From a virus: a stretch of DNA of 23,621 nt. Within the stretch, counting starts at the first letter, position 1. Each line of letters opens with the position of its first letter. This document shows, one piece after another, positions 8,101 through 20,600 of this stretch. The notes beneath the pieces are model-generated. The model did no database searches. It saw nothing but the letters and a program-made list of their open reading frames with translations, and was not told where the DNA came from. The position numbers and the translations under genes are program-made. The stretch covers positions 1-23,621 of IMG/VR virus record IMGVR_UViG_3300029787_000337; one strand, 5' to 3'.

Positions 8101-8622
8101 TATTCATTACTTTTTGGTCCTGGGGCAAACGCAAATTTACAGGCACAGTTTAAGGTGGTCAAAAATCCATTAACCACAGTCAGTGATAATCAAATTAAAT
8201 CTAATGTAATTGCGGCAATAAATGATTATTTTAGGATTGACTTTTGGGACTTTGGCGATACGTTTTACTTTACAGAATTAGCGGCGTACATACACAACCA
8301 ACTAGCGCCTGACCTACTAAGTGTTGTGATCGTACCTGCTCAGACCGCCTCTGGTTTTGGATCATTGTTCCAAGTATTTGCAGAAGACAATGAAATCTTT
8401 ATATCATCAGCAACAGTGGATAACGTTGAAGTAATTAACTCTCTAAGTGCAGAAAAATTAAAAGCAACTGGTACAGTGGTTACAAGTGCTGATGTGGCCT
8501 CAACAACCACCGCTGGCACAGTAGCAACCACTAGCACGGCTTCGACATCAACCAGTACTTCAACCAGCACTGGCACAACGACCACAACAACATCGACGTC
8601 ATCTAGTGGAGGCTATTATTAA
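5107..8622 (+). CDS. 6: Baseplate wedge subunit gp6 (baseplate J-like), enlarged
   Basis: A 1171-residue gp6, the wedge protein whose dimers form the continuous inner ring of the baseplate. The N-terminus (~13-120) has 'FDTIRRTLIDYLQLNYPESFNDF', 'ALIDMIAYVAQSISYRVDLNARENF' and 'DLAERKESVLRLARLISY', the classic gp6 helical region. 'ISAEDYQILPLTKNQSIAKVKS' (~433) is the baseplate-J core. 'LQAQFKVVKNPLTTVSDNQIKSNVIAAINDYF' and 'FWDFGDTFYFTELAAYIHNQLAP' (~1010-1080) match the C-terminal ring domain. T4 gp6 is 660 aa; the extra length is an inserted beta-rich segment (~545-950), which includes an EF-hand-like loop at residues 815-826. The last ~50 residues are a Ser/Thr run. The start lies 6 nt after a TATAAATA promoter with no ribosome binding site. 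The stop overlaps the giant gene's ATG (TAATG). Confidence 0.9.
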   Translation: MASTTRQNTLLANTVWQKLYRTFKQADFKSYDFDTIRRTLIDYLQLNYPESFNDFIESSEYVALIDMIAYVAQSISYRVDLNARENFIDLAERKESVLRLARLISYQSQRNTAGSGFLKILSVTTTQDVFDSNGQNIANTPILWNDLTNDNWEDQFNAVLNAALPRNQFINKPELSATISGIASQLYRINGANLDVPIVPFSENINGINMPFEIVPCSFANESFIYEEAPIPGNSITLLYRNDTRGFGSNNTGYFFHFRQGSLNSQDFSITNTAPNTVVSIQENNINNDDVFLYKLDQNGIIDQRWTKVPAIVGNNIIYNQLANNILNQFAVVTKTNDQIDLVFSDGVYGTLPQGNFRCYFRQSNGLTYNINTTDMQNIQVSLDYVSKNGQTNTLTFSASLQSSVTNAARSQSVQEIKTQAPQSYYTNDRAISAEDYQILPLTKNQSIAKVKSQVRSSSGVSRFLDVLDPTGVYSPVNVVSDDGYLYQEEGTQTFDFQFTTRDDVEKIINTTLADAFTSPALKQYYYKNYGRITAPASITWNKSTQTTNQVTGYFKDTGPVSVGTSVTTNLKFVTKGALLKFTPVSGSHFMPQSGTVMTGAGGHPGSADVIWSKVVSVDGDGSNGGLGNLSDGTGPIVLNDLVPTAGILSEIIPNFVDNITATLSDSIIDNVVEYKDFGISYNTSSETWSIVSEDNLGSGTFDLSQQGDTSGANLDNSWLFKFETNGVSYTVTYRSSEYIFESATKNKFYFDPNAKIVDPKTGTTIKDKIRIVKSNTGPDFATSLTYDYDWQIVGNVTGTDGYNDTRKVKVGFFDSDDDGVIDNPDLFTTIVSPTTDVKDKYVFFETVTVNGFDQENVISQTNFYVTSLSTDITDFSVYPDNQLFYFHSTDTFTQYDSTTDTTSTPTQYKAKLGRQDLIYNYSHGANRNRRIDPSVSNIIDLYVITKSYDESLRTWLRNNQSTTKPDAPTIFSLEDQYLATLDGLKSVSDEIIFNPGQYSLLFGPGANANLQAQFKVVKNPLTTVSDNQIKSNVIAAINDYFRIDFWDFGDTFYFTELAAYIHNQLAPDLLSVVIVPAQTASGFGSLFQVFAEDNEIFISSATVDNVEVINSLSAEKLKATGTVVTSADVASTTTAGTVATTSTASTSTSTSTSTGTTTTTTSTSSSGGYY
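7549..7584 (+). other. EF-hand-like calcium loop in gp6 insertion
   Basis: Residues 815-826 of gp6 read D-S-D-D-D-G-V-I-D-N-P-D. This fits the DxDxDGxIxxxD/E loop of EF-hand and dockerin-like calcium sites, with Asp at positions 1, 3, 5 and 12, Gly at 6 and Ile at 8. It is a single loop within a beta-rich segment, so a structural Ca2+ site is more likely than a paired EF-hand. Confidence 0.55.
8466..8619 (+). repeat. Thr/Ser low-complexity tail of gp6
   Basis: The last ~50 residues of gp6 are almost all Thr and Ser with a few Ala/Gly/Val, ending SSSGGYY. The DNA is made of near-repeated AC-rich triplets (ACA, ACC, ACT, TCA, ACG, TCG). Synonymous codons are mixed, so it is not a clean microsatellite. 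GGAGG at 8608-8612, the ribosome binding site of the next gene, is embedded in its final codons. Confidence 0.8.
8608..8612 (+). promoter_or_regulatory. Shine-Dalgarno of the giant gene (GGAGG)
   Basis: GGAGG lies 9 nt before ATG 8622 inside the last codons of gene 6. It is the strongest ribosome binding site in the window. Together with the TAATG overlap it fixes the start of the 4330-codon gene. Confidence 0.8.
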
Positions 8623-11600
8623 TGAGTAAGTCAACTAGATCAAGTTCAAAATTATTACCTGAAATTTTCCAAACAGAAAAAAATAAAAGGTTTATCAACT
8701 CTACATTAGATCAGCTTATCGAACCAAGTGTGCTTGAAAGACTTAGTGCATACGTAGGACAAAAGTATCGTCCTTCTTACAAAACTTCTGATGTATATGT
8801 TGATGAGTCAACAGATCAAAGACAAAGTTATCAACTTGAACCGACTGTGGCATACAAATCGGATGGAAAAACAGTTGATTTTGCATCACAATACATCGAC
8901 GCTGTAAATGAAGTTGCGGCACAGGGCGGATCTTCACTCAAACATGATAGACTTTGGGAACAAGAATCATATGCATATGCACCACCAATTGACCATGACA
9001 AGTTTGTGAACTACAGACAGTACTATTGGATATCAAACAATCTTACTCCTATCACCTTGGTGCTTGGATCTGGAACTACCTCAACTATAGGTGTTACCAA
9101 CAATGCACAGGGTGCCTACGTGTTTTCAAATAAAGTAAATCAGGATAATCCCGACATAATTGTGTACAGGGGAAGCACATACAAGTTTGATATCAATGCT
9201 CCTGGACATCCATTTTATATCAAAACTCAATATGGCACAGGCAGTGGTGATCAATTTGAATCAACATATGTAGAAAACAATGGCGTTGCAGAAGGGACAG
9301 TCACATTGAAAGTGCCCGCTAATGATTCCTCATCTAATGTTGATAATGTTTTATTCTATCAATGTGGTAACCACATTGCTATGAAGGGTAGAATAATAAT
9401 AAAAGACCTTGAACTAGAAAGTTTTGACCCTGGAGAAGCCATTGAAGGTTGTAAAAGTTTCACAGACGCCACAGGATTCGAGCTAACTGACACTGTAAAT
9501 GTACAAATTACGTCAGGATCAACATCCACATATCTTAACAAAAAATATTTTGTAGATGGAGTAGGAGACAGTATCACTTTAACAGACATATCACAACATG
9601 AAGTGGTGGAATCATATGGTACAGAGACAGGCCAAATATTTGATGCTAATGGCACAGAAGGATTTGATACTGTTGGATTTGACAACACAACTAGTCAAAG
9701 CACAACTTTGGATTATTGGACCATTAATCGGGCATCACAAGATCTAAATGCTTGGTCAAGAGCAAACAGGTGGGTACACATTGATGCAATTAAAGCCACA
9801 GAAAAAAAATTAAACATAAGCATCAAAGTTACTGAAGGCATCAGGGCTAAACGTCCTATAATTGAATTTATACCAAATCTTGAACTCTTTAATCATGGCA
9901 ACACAGGTAGACTAATAGATGTCATTGACACCGAAACAACAGATGCATTGTCCAAAGTGCAAGGTGAAGAAGGTTATTTTGCAGATGGCACAGCGTTAAG
10001 AAAAGGCGATCTAGTAATTTTTACTGCTGATCCCAACCAACAAAGTAGAATATTCCAAGTTGATTTTGTCCAGGTATCTAATGAATTGGACTCTGGTACA
10101 GTATTACAATTAGTGTTAAATGAATCTTTTTTAGCATCCGAAATGCTAAGTGTCACAGCCAGACGAGGCAACAATAAAGGCGTAGTCTATCATGTAGAGG
10201 ACAATGTTTGGATCAAGTCACAACAAAAAACAGAAATCAATCAAAAGCCACTTTTTGATGTCTTTGATGATGATCATGTATCCCTCGGTAACTTAACAAC
10301 TTATGTGTCAAGTAATTTTGTAGGATCAACATTATTTGAGGTGGCAACAGACACAACACAAGGCACACCTGACACTGTGTATGGTACAAACGTAATTTAT
10401 GAAAGACTTGGACTAATAAATGATATAAGAATTAATGATACTTTTAATTCATCCAAATTTCAATATGTTGAAGAAGGAGTAATCATTGAAAAACCAATTA
10501 GACAATATCATCTACACAAATACACAAAAGGCTCGACAAATCTAATTAAATTAAACAACTGGCAAAAACATAAAGTTGTTGATAGTCAAAAAATTATAAG
10601 AACTTATGAATCAAATATTAAAGAACAATTTTTTGAAATAGATCATTATAATGATGCTTCAAATCTAAGTGATCTTATAGTGCAGGTTATACTTAATGGA
10701 GATGTTATTACGGCATACACTACCGAGACAGTCAACAATCGATTGTACGTCAAGACTGATGAAGTTATTGACCCAGGAAATATTATCACGGTCAAGTGTC
10801 ATAGTAAGACTGGTGCTCCATCTGGAAAAGGATTTTTTGAAGTGCCATTATCTCTACAAAGAAACTCCAAAAATAATAATTTTGAAAAATTTACTTTGGG
10901 AGATATTATTAAGCATTACAGATTAGGCACGTATGAAAATAGTAGCTTCACTGGCACATCAATTGGTCCAAATAATTCAAGAGATTTGTCTGACATGTTT
11001 GCATATGGTTCTTTGATTATGCAACATTCAGGATCGGACGTACTGGCACACATTTTACTTAAAGATGATGTTCTTAATCTAGCTAAAGCCATGCGGTACA
11101 GTGCAAGAGAATATGAAAAATACAAACAAAGTTTAATTGAAAGAAGTAAAACAATATCTTTAGACGCAGATATTGATGCTAATTTAGACGAATTAATTGC
11201 TTTAATAAATGCAAATAAAAATGACTCAATGGCTTTTGCAAACACAGACATGATTGGATACAGCAATGACAAAACAGTTAATTCTTACACAGTTGTTGAT
11301 TCACAAATTGTAAACTATCCAATAAGTCAAAAACATAATTTAAACACATTGTCAAAGCGGGCAGTGTATGTGTATCTAAACAAAATTCAACTTATACACG
11401 GCAGTGATTATGAATTCACTGACATCACTGATTCATCCAATCAGCATGGCGTAGAAATAAAAACTAATTTGTCTACAAATGATGTTATAAAAATTGTTGA
11501 ATACGATGCAACCAATAGTAGTTTTGTGCCTGACACTCCTGCCAAACTTGGACTGGCTCCGGCCTTTGAACCAAGCAAATTTAAAGATGACACATATCAG

Positions 11601-14600
11601 ACCGATGATGGACTAGGACTGGATGTGATTAAAGGACATGATGGATCCATAACAATAGCATATGGAGATTATAGGGATGACATTTTATTAGAATTCGAAA
11701 AAAGGATATACAATAACATAAAAGTAAGTTTTGATCCAGACGCAATCAATATAGATTATGGTTTTTATAGGGACAATGAGTATACTAGCAAAGAAGTAAA
11801 TGATCTTTTGGCAAGAGACTTTTTTTCCTGGTCCGGAACAAATGCAATTGATTATACTACCAATGACACATATGACGCAGCTAATGACTTCACTTGGAAC
11901 TATTCATCGTATACAAACGCAGTAGATCAAACTAGACTACCTGGGCATTGGCGTGCAATATACAAACAATGGTATGATACAGACACTCCACATTTGACTC
12001 CTTGGGAAATGTTTGGCTTCTCTGTGAAACCAGATTGGTGGGATACACGCTATGGCCAAGCACCATATACAAGTGGTAACTTGTTACTGTGGAATGATGT
12101 TGCCATTGGAAATATAGCAGAAGGATCGAGAAAAGGACATTACACAAGATATGCTCGTGGATCATCGATATATGACAGCATTCCAGTCACCGAAGCAGGA
12201 AAACTTGCCACTCCTGGCAACGCAGGTATATTGGGTGCATCAACCATACTTCAAAGGAACCAACAAGCCAATTGGGAGTATGGCGATTATGGCCCGCCAG
12301 AAACAGCATGGATAAGATCGTCAAGTTATCGATTTGCTGAACAAGTTGCAAAATTTTTAGCAAAGCCTGGAAAATATGCTGGTATACTTTTTGATGTTAG
12401 CAGGATCAACAAAAACACATTAGGCCAATATGTATATAATGGTCTTTATAGACAACCAGTAAATGATTATTTCTTGCCTTCATCTACTGTATCAACTGTA
12501 GGGTATATTAATGTGCTGTTTGATTATATCAAGCATCTTGGATATATACCTTCAACATATGTTGCGAATAGATTAGACAACATATCTGTACAATTATCCT
12601 ACAAGCTAGGAGGCTTCACAAACAAGGACAACATACAAATATCAGTTGGTAGTGTGTCACCTCAAAGCACATCACAAGGCGTGTTTTTACCACAAGAAAA
12701 TTTTGATATATTGTTATACAAAAGTGCACCTATTGTTAGTGCAAACTACAGTGGTGTTATTGTACAAAAGACTGCAAATGGATTCAAAGTATCAGGATAT
12801 TCTAATTATACAAGAACATTTAACTATTTTGCCCCAAAAAAATTCAATGACTTTAATCTTGTTAGAGTGGGAGCAACCACTGAATCTTTTTCACAATGGC
12901 AGCCAGGTGGATTTTACAATCAAGGCATAATTGTAAAAAATGGTGGAATATTTTATCGTGCCTTACAAAGCGTAAGTTCAGGACAAAGTTTTGATGAATC
13001 AAATTGGAGCGAAATAGGAGCGGCCCTTCCACTAAAAGGTGGAGTAGCGGTGAGAAAATACAAAAACTATGACACAGTTGCAACCACTATACCATATGGC
13101 ACAGAATTTAAAAACACACAGGAAGTTGCTGACTTCCTTTTCGGATACAATGAATATCTAAAAGATCAAGGATTTGTATTTGATAATTTTGTAAAAGAAC
13201 TAAGTCAGCCTGCAAACTGGGAACTAAGTGTTAAAGAATTTTTATTTTGGACAACACAAAATTGGAGCAACGATGCAGTGATTACTTTATCGCCAGCAGC
13301 TGAATCTTTAAAATTCAAAAGAGAAAACACAATTGGAGACGATCTCACAGATACTGATCAATTTTATACAGTTTTACAACAGGATGGTTTACCGATAAGT
13401 CCATATAATTTAGCCACCAAAAGGCAAGATGGTGAATTTGTAATAAGTGTAAATCCTACAGAGGACGGAGTATATAATGCAGATATAAGAGCAATACAAA
13501 AAGAACATTTAATTTTACTGGATAATGCTTCACAGTTTAGTGATGTCATATTTGATCCTTCCTTGGGAAATAGACAGGATAGAGTAAAACTAGTTGGTTT
13601 CAGAACAGCAAATTGGAATGGTGATTTGTATGCTCCTGGTTATATTTTAGATCAAGCAAAAATAAGTGACTGGCAACAATATAAGGATTATAGAATTGGT
13701 GAGAATGTTGTGCATCAAGGAAAAAATTACACTGCAATTAGTAATCATACCAGTGGAGAAAATTTTGTAGGGACCAATTGGTCAGTAAAAGATGAATTGC
13801 CTAAACAACAAATGTTGCCCAACTGGGACGCAAAAGCTGAAGCATTCCGTGATTTTTATTCTTTAGATTCTGATAACTTTGATGCAGAACAGCAGAGATA
13901 TGCCCAGCATCTTATAGCATATCAACAGAGAGATTATTTTAACGACCTTGGTCTAGAAGAACTTACACAGTTTAAATTCTATCAAGGAATGTTAAAAGAA
14001 AAAGGCACCATATCACCAATACAAAAATTTAAGACACAACCGCAAACCGGGCAAACTGTATCATACAATTTGTTTGAAGATTATGCGTTTAGGGTAGGCG
14101 AATTTGGTGGACACAGAACACAACAAGAATTTGCTTTTACAGTTGATGAATCCAAGCACAGGAAAAATAGGTTGGTGTACAATATTCAAGAATCAAACAA
14201 AGATGATACTGAAACTGTACTAAACTTGAATGAACGTGCAAATGATCTTTTTATAAAGCCTTATGCATTTAGTGGTGCGCCTTTTATCATGTATGACTAT
14301 GATAATCATCAAAACACTACACAAGCAATTTTTAAATTTCCAGTTGCTGGATATGTTTTACCTGCTCAGGCCACAAAAACAGTATTCAACGAAAGTGAAT
14401 TACTTTTAGTTGATGCAACAGATCTAAAAGAAGGAGACACCATATGGATAGCAAATACACTAAGTGGTGATTGGGACATTAGGCGTGTAAATTCATTGAA
14501 TATAAACTCCAATATTTACAAATCCTTTGATAACACATTGCAAATATCAACCAACACTCCTCACGGATTAAACACTGATGATTATGTTGTGATTACAGAT

Positions 14601-17600
14601 ACTAATGATTCTATTGATGGCATATATCAAGTAAAACTTACTGACAGCACAGATGATCTGACCACTTTCAGTGTTGACTACAGCGGTACCTTTGATAGCA
14701 CAAATGCCATAGGAGTTGTATCTAAACTAAACAGTATAAGAATCAACGACATTGATGATCTTGAAACAATTACTCCTACAAAAGGATTTGCACTGGGGGA
14801 TTATGTGTATGTGGATAACAATTACACAAAACAATATCCTGACAACGGTTTATGGAAAGTGTATCAAAAATCTGCTAATACAGATTATTCCATTGGAGAA
14901 CAAACTTTTGCTGATGAAAGAGAGGCAGATGGAGAAATAGCAACGTCAGTTGCAGTCGACACTGACAATCTATATTTGGCGGTTGGTGCGCCAGGGGCAA
15001 ACAAAGTATTTGCATATCTAAGAAATACCACGGATGAAAATTTCACACTTAGAAATGAAATTGCATTAGACATTGGCAACTCAGCAGGAGGAGACAGGTT
15101 TGGTGAAAGTTTAACCATTACCAAAGATGGCTCCAGAATATTTGCTGGATCGCCTAGTACTGGAGACATTGTAAAATTAACTTTGACTGCAACAGCAAGA
15201 GTATACACTCGTGGCACAACTGTTATAGGTTCGGAAACTGGAGCCACTGGCACCATTATAGATGTTGATTGGGATACTGATGTAATTTGGGTAAAAAACA
15301 CAGGCAACACAGACTTTATTGCAGAGCCATTAGATATAGGTGATTCATCATCGACTATAACTGTTACAAAAGTTCAAGGCTCAGACAACCTTTCAACTGG
15401 CGCTGTGCATTGGATCAATAGAGATGCTAGATCAAGTTATGGCATTAACCAGTCAATTGTTCCACCAGAAGTTGAGGCGGGCGGCGAGTTTGGAAAATCA
15501 GTTAGTGTGTCTGGAGATGGCACATATTTGGCTGTAGGCGCACCAGGATCACCTGATGATTCAGTTACAAACGATCGTGGCGCAGTGTTTATATTCAAGT
15601 ACGCTAAAGATGGATCTTCAGCAAGATATGATCTTCACCAAACATTGATATCAGATGCAACAAGTCAAATCGATTCAAGATTTGGAGCCAATGTACAATT
15701 TGCGGAAGATGGCAATACTTTGGTGATATCTGCTCCTGATTATGATAATGACAGCACAACAGCCAATGCTGGCACAGTGTATGTGTACAGACTTAAAAAT
15801 GATACATTTTATGAACATGAAAAAATTACCCCAAATTTAATAGATGATGTGCGTTTTGGCACAGGACTTGCAATAAGTGAAAATGGCACAGACTTGATGA
15901 TAGGTGCGCCAAGATATACAGGCACACTTGGAGACCAAGGTGCAGTTTACCATTACATTGCAAAAAGTTCAACTCATGTTGCAGATGGAAGCACCACTGA
16001 ATTTACTGCAGGATTCGATATTGATCATTCCTATCATGTGGGTGTGTTTGTTGACAACACAGATTATCATTTAGTAAATGGTGACAGTAGCACAACCCCT
16101 AATTTTACTACAGATGGCACCAGCAACATAATAACTTTTGGTGTGGCTCCTGCATCAGGATCTAGTATTACAATACAACAGTATGTCATACAAGACACTA
16201 TTACTTCAGTCAAGCCAGAGACAAATGCACATTTCGGAAACAATTTAGCAATTAGAAACAATGCATTATTAATTCAAAGTAAGCTGGGTGATGCACAATT
16301 GATAACAACATTTGATAGCTTATCGGCAGATGGGTCCACTGTGTTAGTTGAAACAACTTTTGATAAAAACACAACAAAATTTGTAGCGCCACAGAGTGAC
16401 AGTGGACAAGTTTTTGTTTACAACAAACTAGATACTGAATTCAAGTATGTACAAAACTTACCAACTAGTGTCACATTACAGGAAAATGCAAACTATGGTG
16501 GTGCACTAGCATTATCGCAACTCACAGCTTACATTGGCGCTCCGAAATTAAACACAACTTTAACAAACAGTGGAAGATTATTCCTATTTGAAAAACCAAC
16601 TTCAGACCTAGGATGGAAAACAGCATACACGCAACCAGATGTTGTTAGAATAAAAAATGTTAACAATAGTTTCTTGTATAATAAAGATACAGGGCAAACA
16701 ATTAGTAATATTGAGTTAATTGATCCTGCAAAAGGCAAATTATTTGGAGAAATACAAAAAAACCTAAATTATGTCACTGCTTTCGATCCAGCAAATTATT
16801 ACTCTTGGGACGATGATCATAATGACGAATTTTGGTTAGATATATCACAGTTTAAATATTTTTGGTATGAACAAGGATCATTAGATGAAAAACTAAGTAA
16901 CTGGGGCAAGTTACATCCAAGCAGTATAGTTGAAGCAAACGTATGGATTGAAAGTGACATTACACCTACGCAGTATAATGCTTTATCTGGCACAAACGAA
17001 GGTGAAAGCCAAAACATATCAGGAACAGCAAGAACAAACTTTGTAACAAAACGTGTATTTGATGGCAATCGATCAACATTTGTAAACAAATATTATTATT
17101 GGGTTGCTAATAGAACAACAGTGGACGGCAGTAACACAGTGTCTGGATTGGAAATTGCCAATGCCATACAAAATCCATCTTTGTTTACAAATAATTTTGG
17201 CGCTGTAATTGGTGATAGGGCAGTGTTATTAAATTTGGATAGAACGCAACTTGAACAAGACAGGATAGCATTTAGGTTTGAAAACACCACAGTCAACGAA
17301 CAATTAGAAAAACACACCGAACATGTGTTAATTTCAAAAGATGACACCAACTCGGAAATCCCCAAACAGCTCAGTGATAAATTTTTTGATAGCTTGATAG
17401 GTTTTGACTATAACGGTAGATCCGTGCCTGATGTCAGTCAACCTGAAGGACTGAGATATGGTTCACTTAATAGGCCAAGACAGAGTTGGTATAAAGATAG
17501 AGTGGGAGCTTTGAAAATTATTGTTCAATTTGTTAATGACGAATTATCCAAAAAACCATTTGCTACAACAAAGGATCTAACAAAGTTTTTAGAAAAAACT

Positions 17601-20600
17601 CCATTGCCTAGTTTGACTTTGGGAGAATACGACAGAGCAGTAGACACTGATACGGATCTTACATATGTAAACACTACAGAATTTGATGCTGGCTATAAAA
17701 TATTAGTGTTGGCTGATACAAATGTTGCTGGAGGATGGTCCGTCAATGAATGGAGTGGCACAGAATTTTCACGCACATCACAACAAACATACGATACCAC
17801 TGATTACTGGGACTACAGTGATTGGTATGCAGATGGTTACAGTGCTGACACCGTAGCAAATCACGTGTTAGATAATGAACGCACAAGGTTGAATGGCACC
17901 TATAATGTAGGTGAAATTGTAAAAGTTAAAGCATCGTATGATGGCGAATTTAGAATATACATAAAAACATCTTCCAATTGGGACGTAATAGGAATAGAGG
18001 ATGGAACAATAAAATTATCCACAAAATTGTATGATTATGTTAACAATCAAGTTGGTTTCGGCGCTGATGCATATGGCACCTCCTTGTATGACGCAGAGGC
18101 TGTAACAGAACTAAGAAACATACTTGAAGGAATCAAAGCACTTGCAACTGATGAAGATGCACTGTTGTTTAACAAATTATTTTTCTTAGGAGTCCGTATT
18201 GCACAGCAAGAGCAGAAAGACATAGATTGGGTATTCAAAACCTCGTTTGTTAAATTAATAAATACATATTCAAATCTTGAACAACTTCGTGAATTTCAAA
18301 TTGATTCTTCCGATGCAGTGCAAAAATTTTTAGATGAAGTGTTGCCTTTCAAAACAAATGTAAGAGAAGATGTAACTGTATACAATAATGAAGATATTTT
18401 TGAGGGAGACATTACTGACTTTGACAATAAAACATATTTTGATAAAACAATCAATGAATACATAACTCCAACACTCAGACAAGATGACAGCACTTTTCCA
18501 GATGTTTATGACAGCAATCCATGGAAACAATATGCGGAAAACTTTAAGTTCAGCATTGGATCGATTGTAGTTGATAACACTGGCAGTGGATATACTACTA
18601 CTCCACGTGTGTTAATTACAGGAGGCGGCGGCTCTGGAGCAACTGCGACAGCAGTCATAGGTGATGGCAAAGTTACAAGCATCACATTAACTAATGCTGG
18701 TTCAGGATATTTCACCACTCCAACAGTAACACTGGAAGGTGGCGGTGGGTCGGCAGTTACTACAACAGCACTTGCACATGCCGAACTTAAAAACAACAAA
18801 GTAAGATCGATTGACAGCATGATAAAATTTGATAGGGTCAATAGCCTGAAAGAAATATCAAATAGCACCATAGCAGATTGGACAGCGTTTACATCATATA
18901 GTGCTGGTGCAAATATTAGGCATCTCAATGAAATATACAATGTGGTTAGTGATTTTACAAGTGGACAAACATTTGAAAATAATGTTGTTTTAAATGATTC
19001 TTCATCAGTAACAAGCAGTGCGCCTATCAAGAGATGGACTGCCACTGATAGGATCTACAGTTACTATTCTCCTACAGCTGGCATGACAGGTCTTATCGGT
19101 GATGGATCAACCACTTTAAATGCATATAGTCAATTAATGACTGGCATTGAATATCCTGGAGTAAAAATATCAGGACTTTCATTTGCATCTTCAACTGGAT
19201 TTGATCTTACTGGATATGACTTGGTAGAATACGATACAAACGTTATTGTTACTGAGGATAGTGATCCAGAAAATTTAGATCAAATATTAGACTCAAAAAC
19301 TTTCACCACTGAATTAGGAAGACGTGCAGAAGACATAAATGTGTCAGGCGATGCATTCATTTCAGAATATTCTGCTCACGCTCCTGAGGAAGTCCTGCCA
19401 GGTGGTTCATTTGACACAATGGATCTCAAAGTTTTTGCAAAACAAACTGATGGTGCATCTGATATCAGTAGGAAAAATTTTTATGGAGATGGATCCACAA
19501 CTGTGTTTACAACTCCTGAGCTAGGATCTGTAGATGGATTAAGAGTGTTTAAAAACAACGTGTTCCAAAGAAGAGACACAGAATACAGTTTGGATTATGC
19601 AAATAGGAAAATAACGTTTACCACTGCTCCATCTATAAATGACATAGTGTCTATCACTGCAATCAGAGTTGCAACCGACAACTTGCTAGGCAGTTTTGAA
19701 TTTATAGCACAGGATTCTGCAAACACATTCGCCACTGGGATAAACTTTGACATTGTCACACAAAGTTATGTACTAGTGAATGGTGTAAGGCAAACTGTAA
19801 GTTTGCAATTAAACAGTGATGCAGTCACTACTGATGTCAAATTTACAACAGCACCATCAATAGGTGATCAAGTGCAGGTGTACCTTTTTGATCTTCCAGC
19901 TGGTACCAAAGCGTTTAGTGAAGTAATATCCACAACATACAGTGGTATACAAACTGACTCCACAGAATTCCAAATACAAATTGATCCTATAGCATCCGTT
20001 ACTGGGCCATATCACCAAAAAGTAATTGTTGAAGGAGTTAGTGGATCAGATGGCAGCAATCGATACAGACTACAACCGCCACAGGTGGCTTATTATGAAG
20101 GAGATGGTTCCACAACCGATTTCCTAGTGCCAGATGAACCTCAACCAGGAACATCTGCAGATATCACAAACACTGAAGTGTGGAAAAATGGCATAGCACT
20201 AACTGGTGCTACACAATTTTTTATGAGTACTACATTAGGTGGCAAAAGAACTGTTACAATTACAAATGCTCCAGCTGACGGAGATGTAATTGCTGTGGTG
20301 TTCAAGTTCGGACACGACTATGAATTGGATGGATCCGGCAAACTAATTTTACAGTCTGGATGGAACGGTGTTGACTCAACAATAGATGCAGAAAGTATAG
20401 TTGTAACAACATTCTCAAATCATGACACACAAAAACTTCGCACTGAAGTGTTTAAAGGATCGGATGGATCACTTAACATACAAATCCAAGACAGAGGCAC
20501 CTTAGGAGTTACTTTAAATATTTTTGAAGAGGACTTTGGTGATGTGTCTGCCACTGGTGATTCTGTGACCGGCACAGCACAAGACAGAGGTACAATTATA

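Noticed and set aside
8520-8600. CRISPR-like or tandem DNA repeat array
   Set aside because: The repetition reflects Thr/Ser coding with mixed codons. There are no spaced identical repeats.
9139-9408. Host plastocyanin-type auxiliary metabolic gene
   Set aside because: The motif is a domain inside the giant structural frame, without its own start, signal peptide or stop.
18506-19045. 179-codon minus-strand open frame inside the giant gene
   Set aside because: Shadow of the Gly/Thr-rich repeat region. The opposite frame has conserved motifs, and this one has no recognisable domain or start signal.
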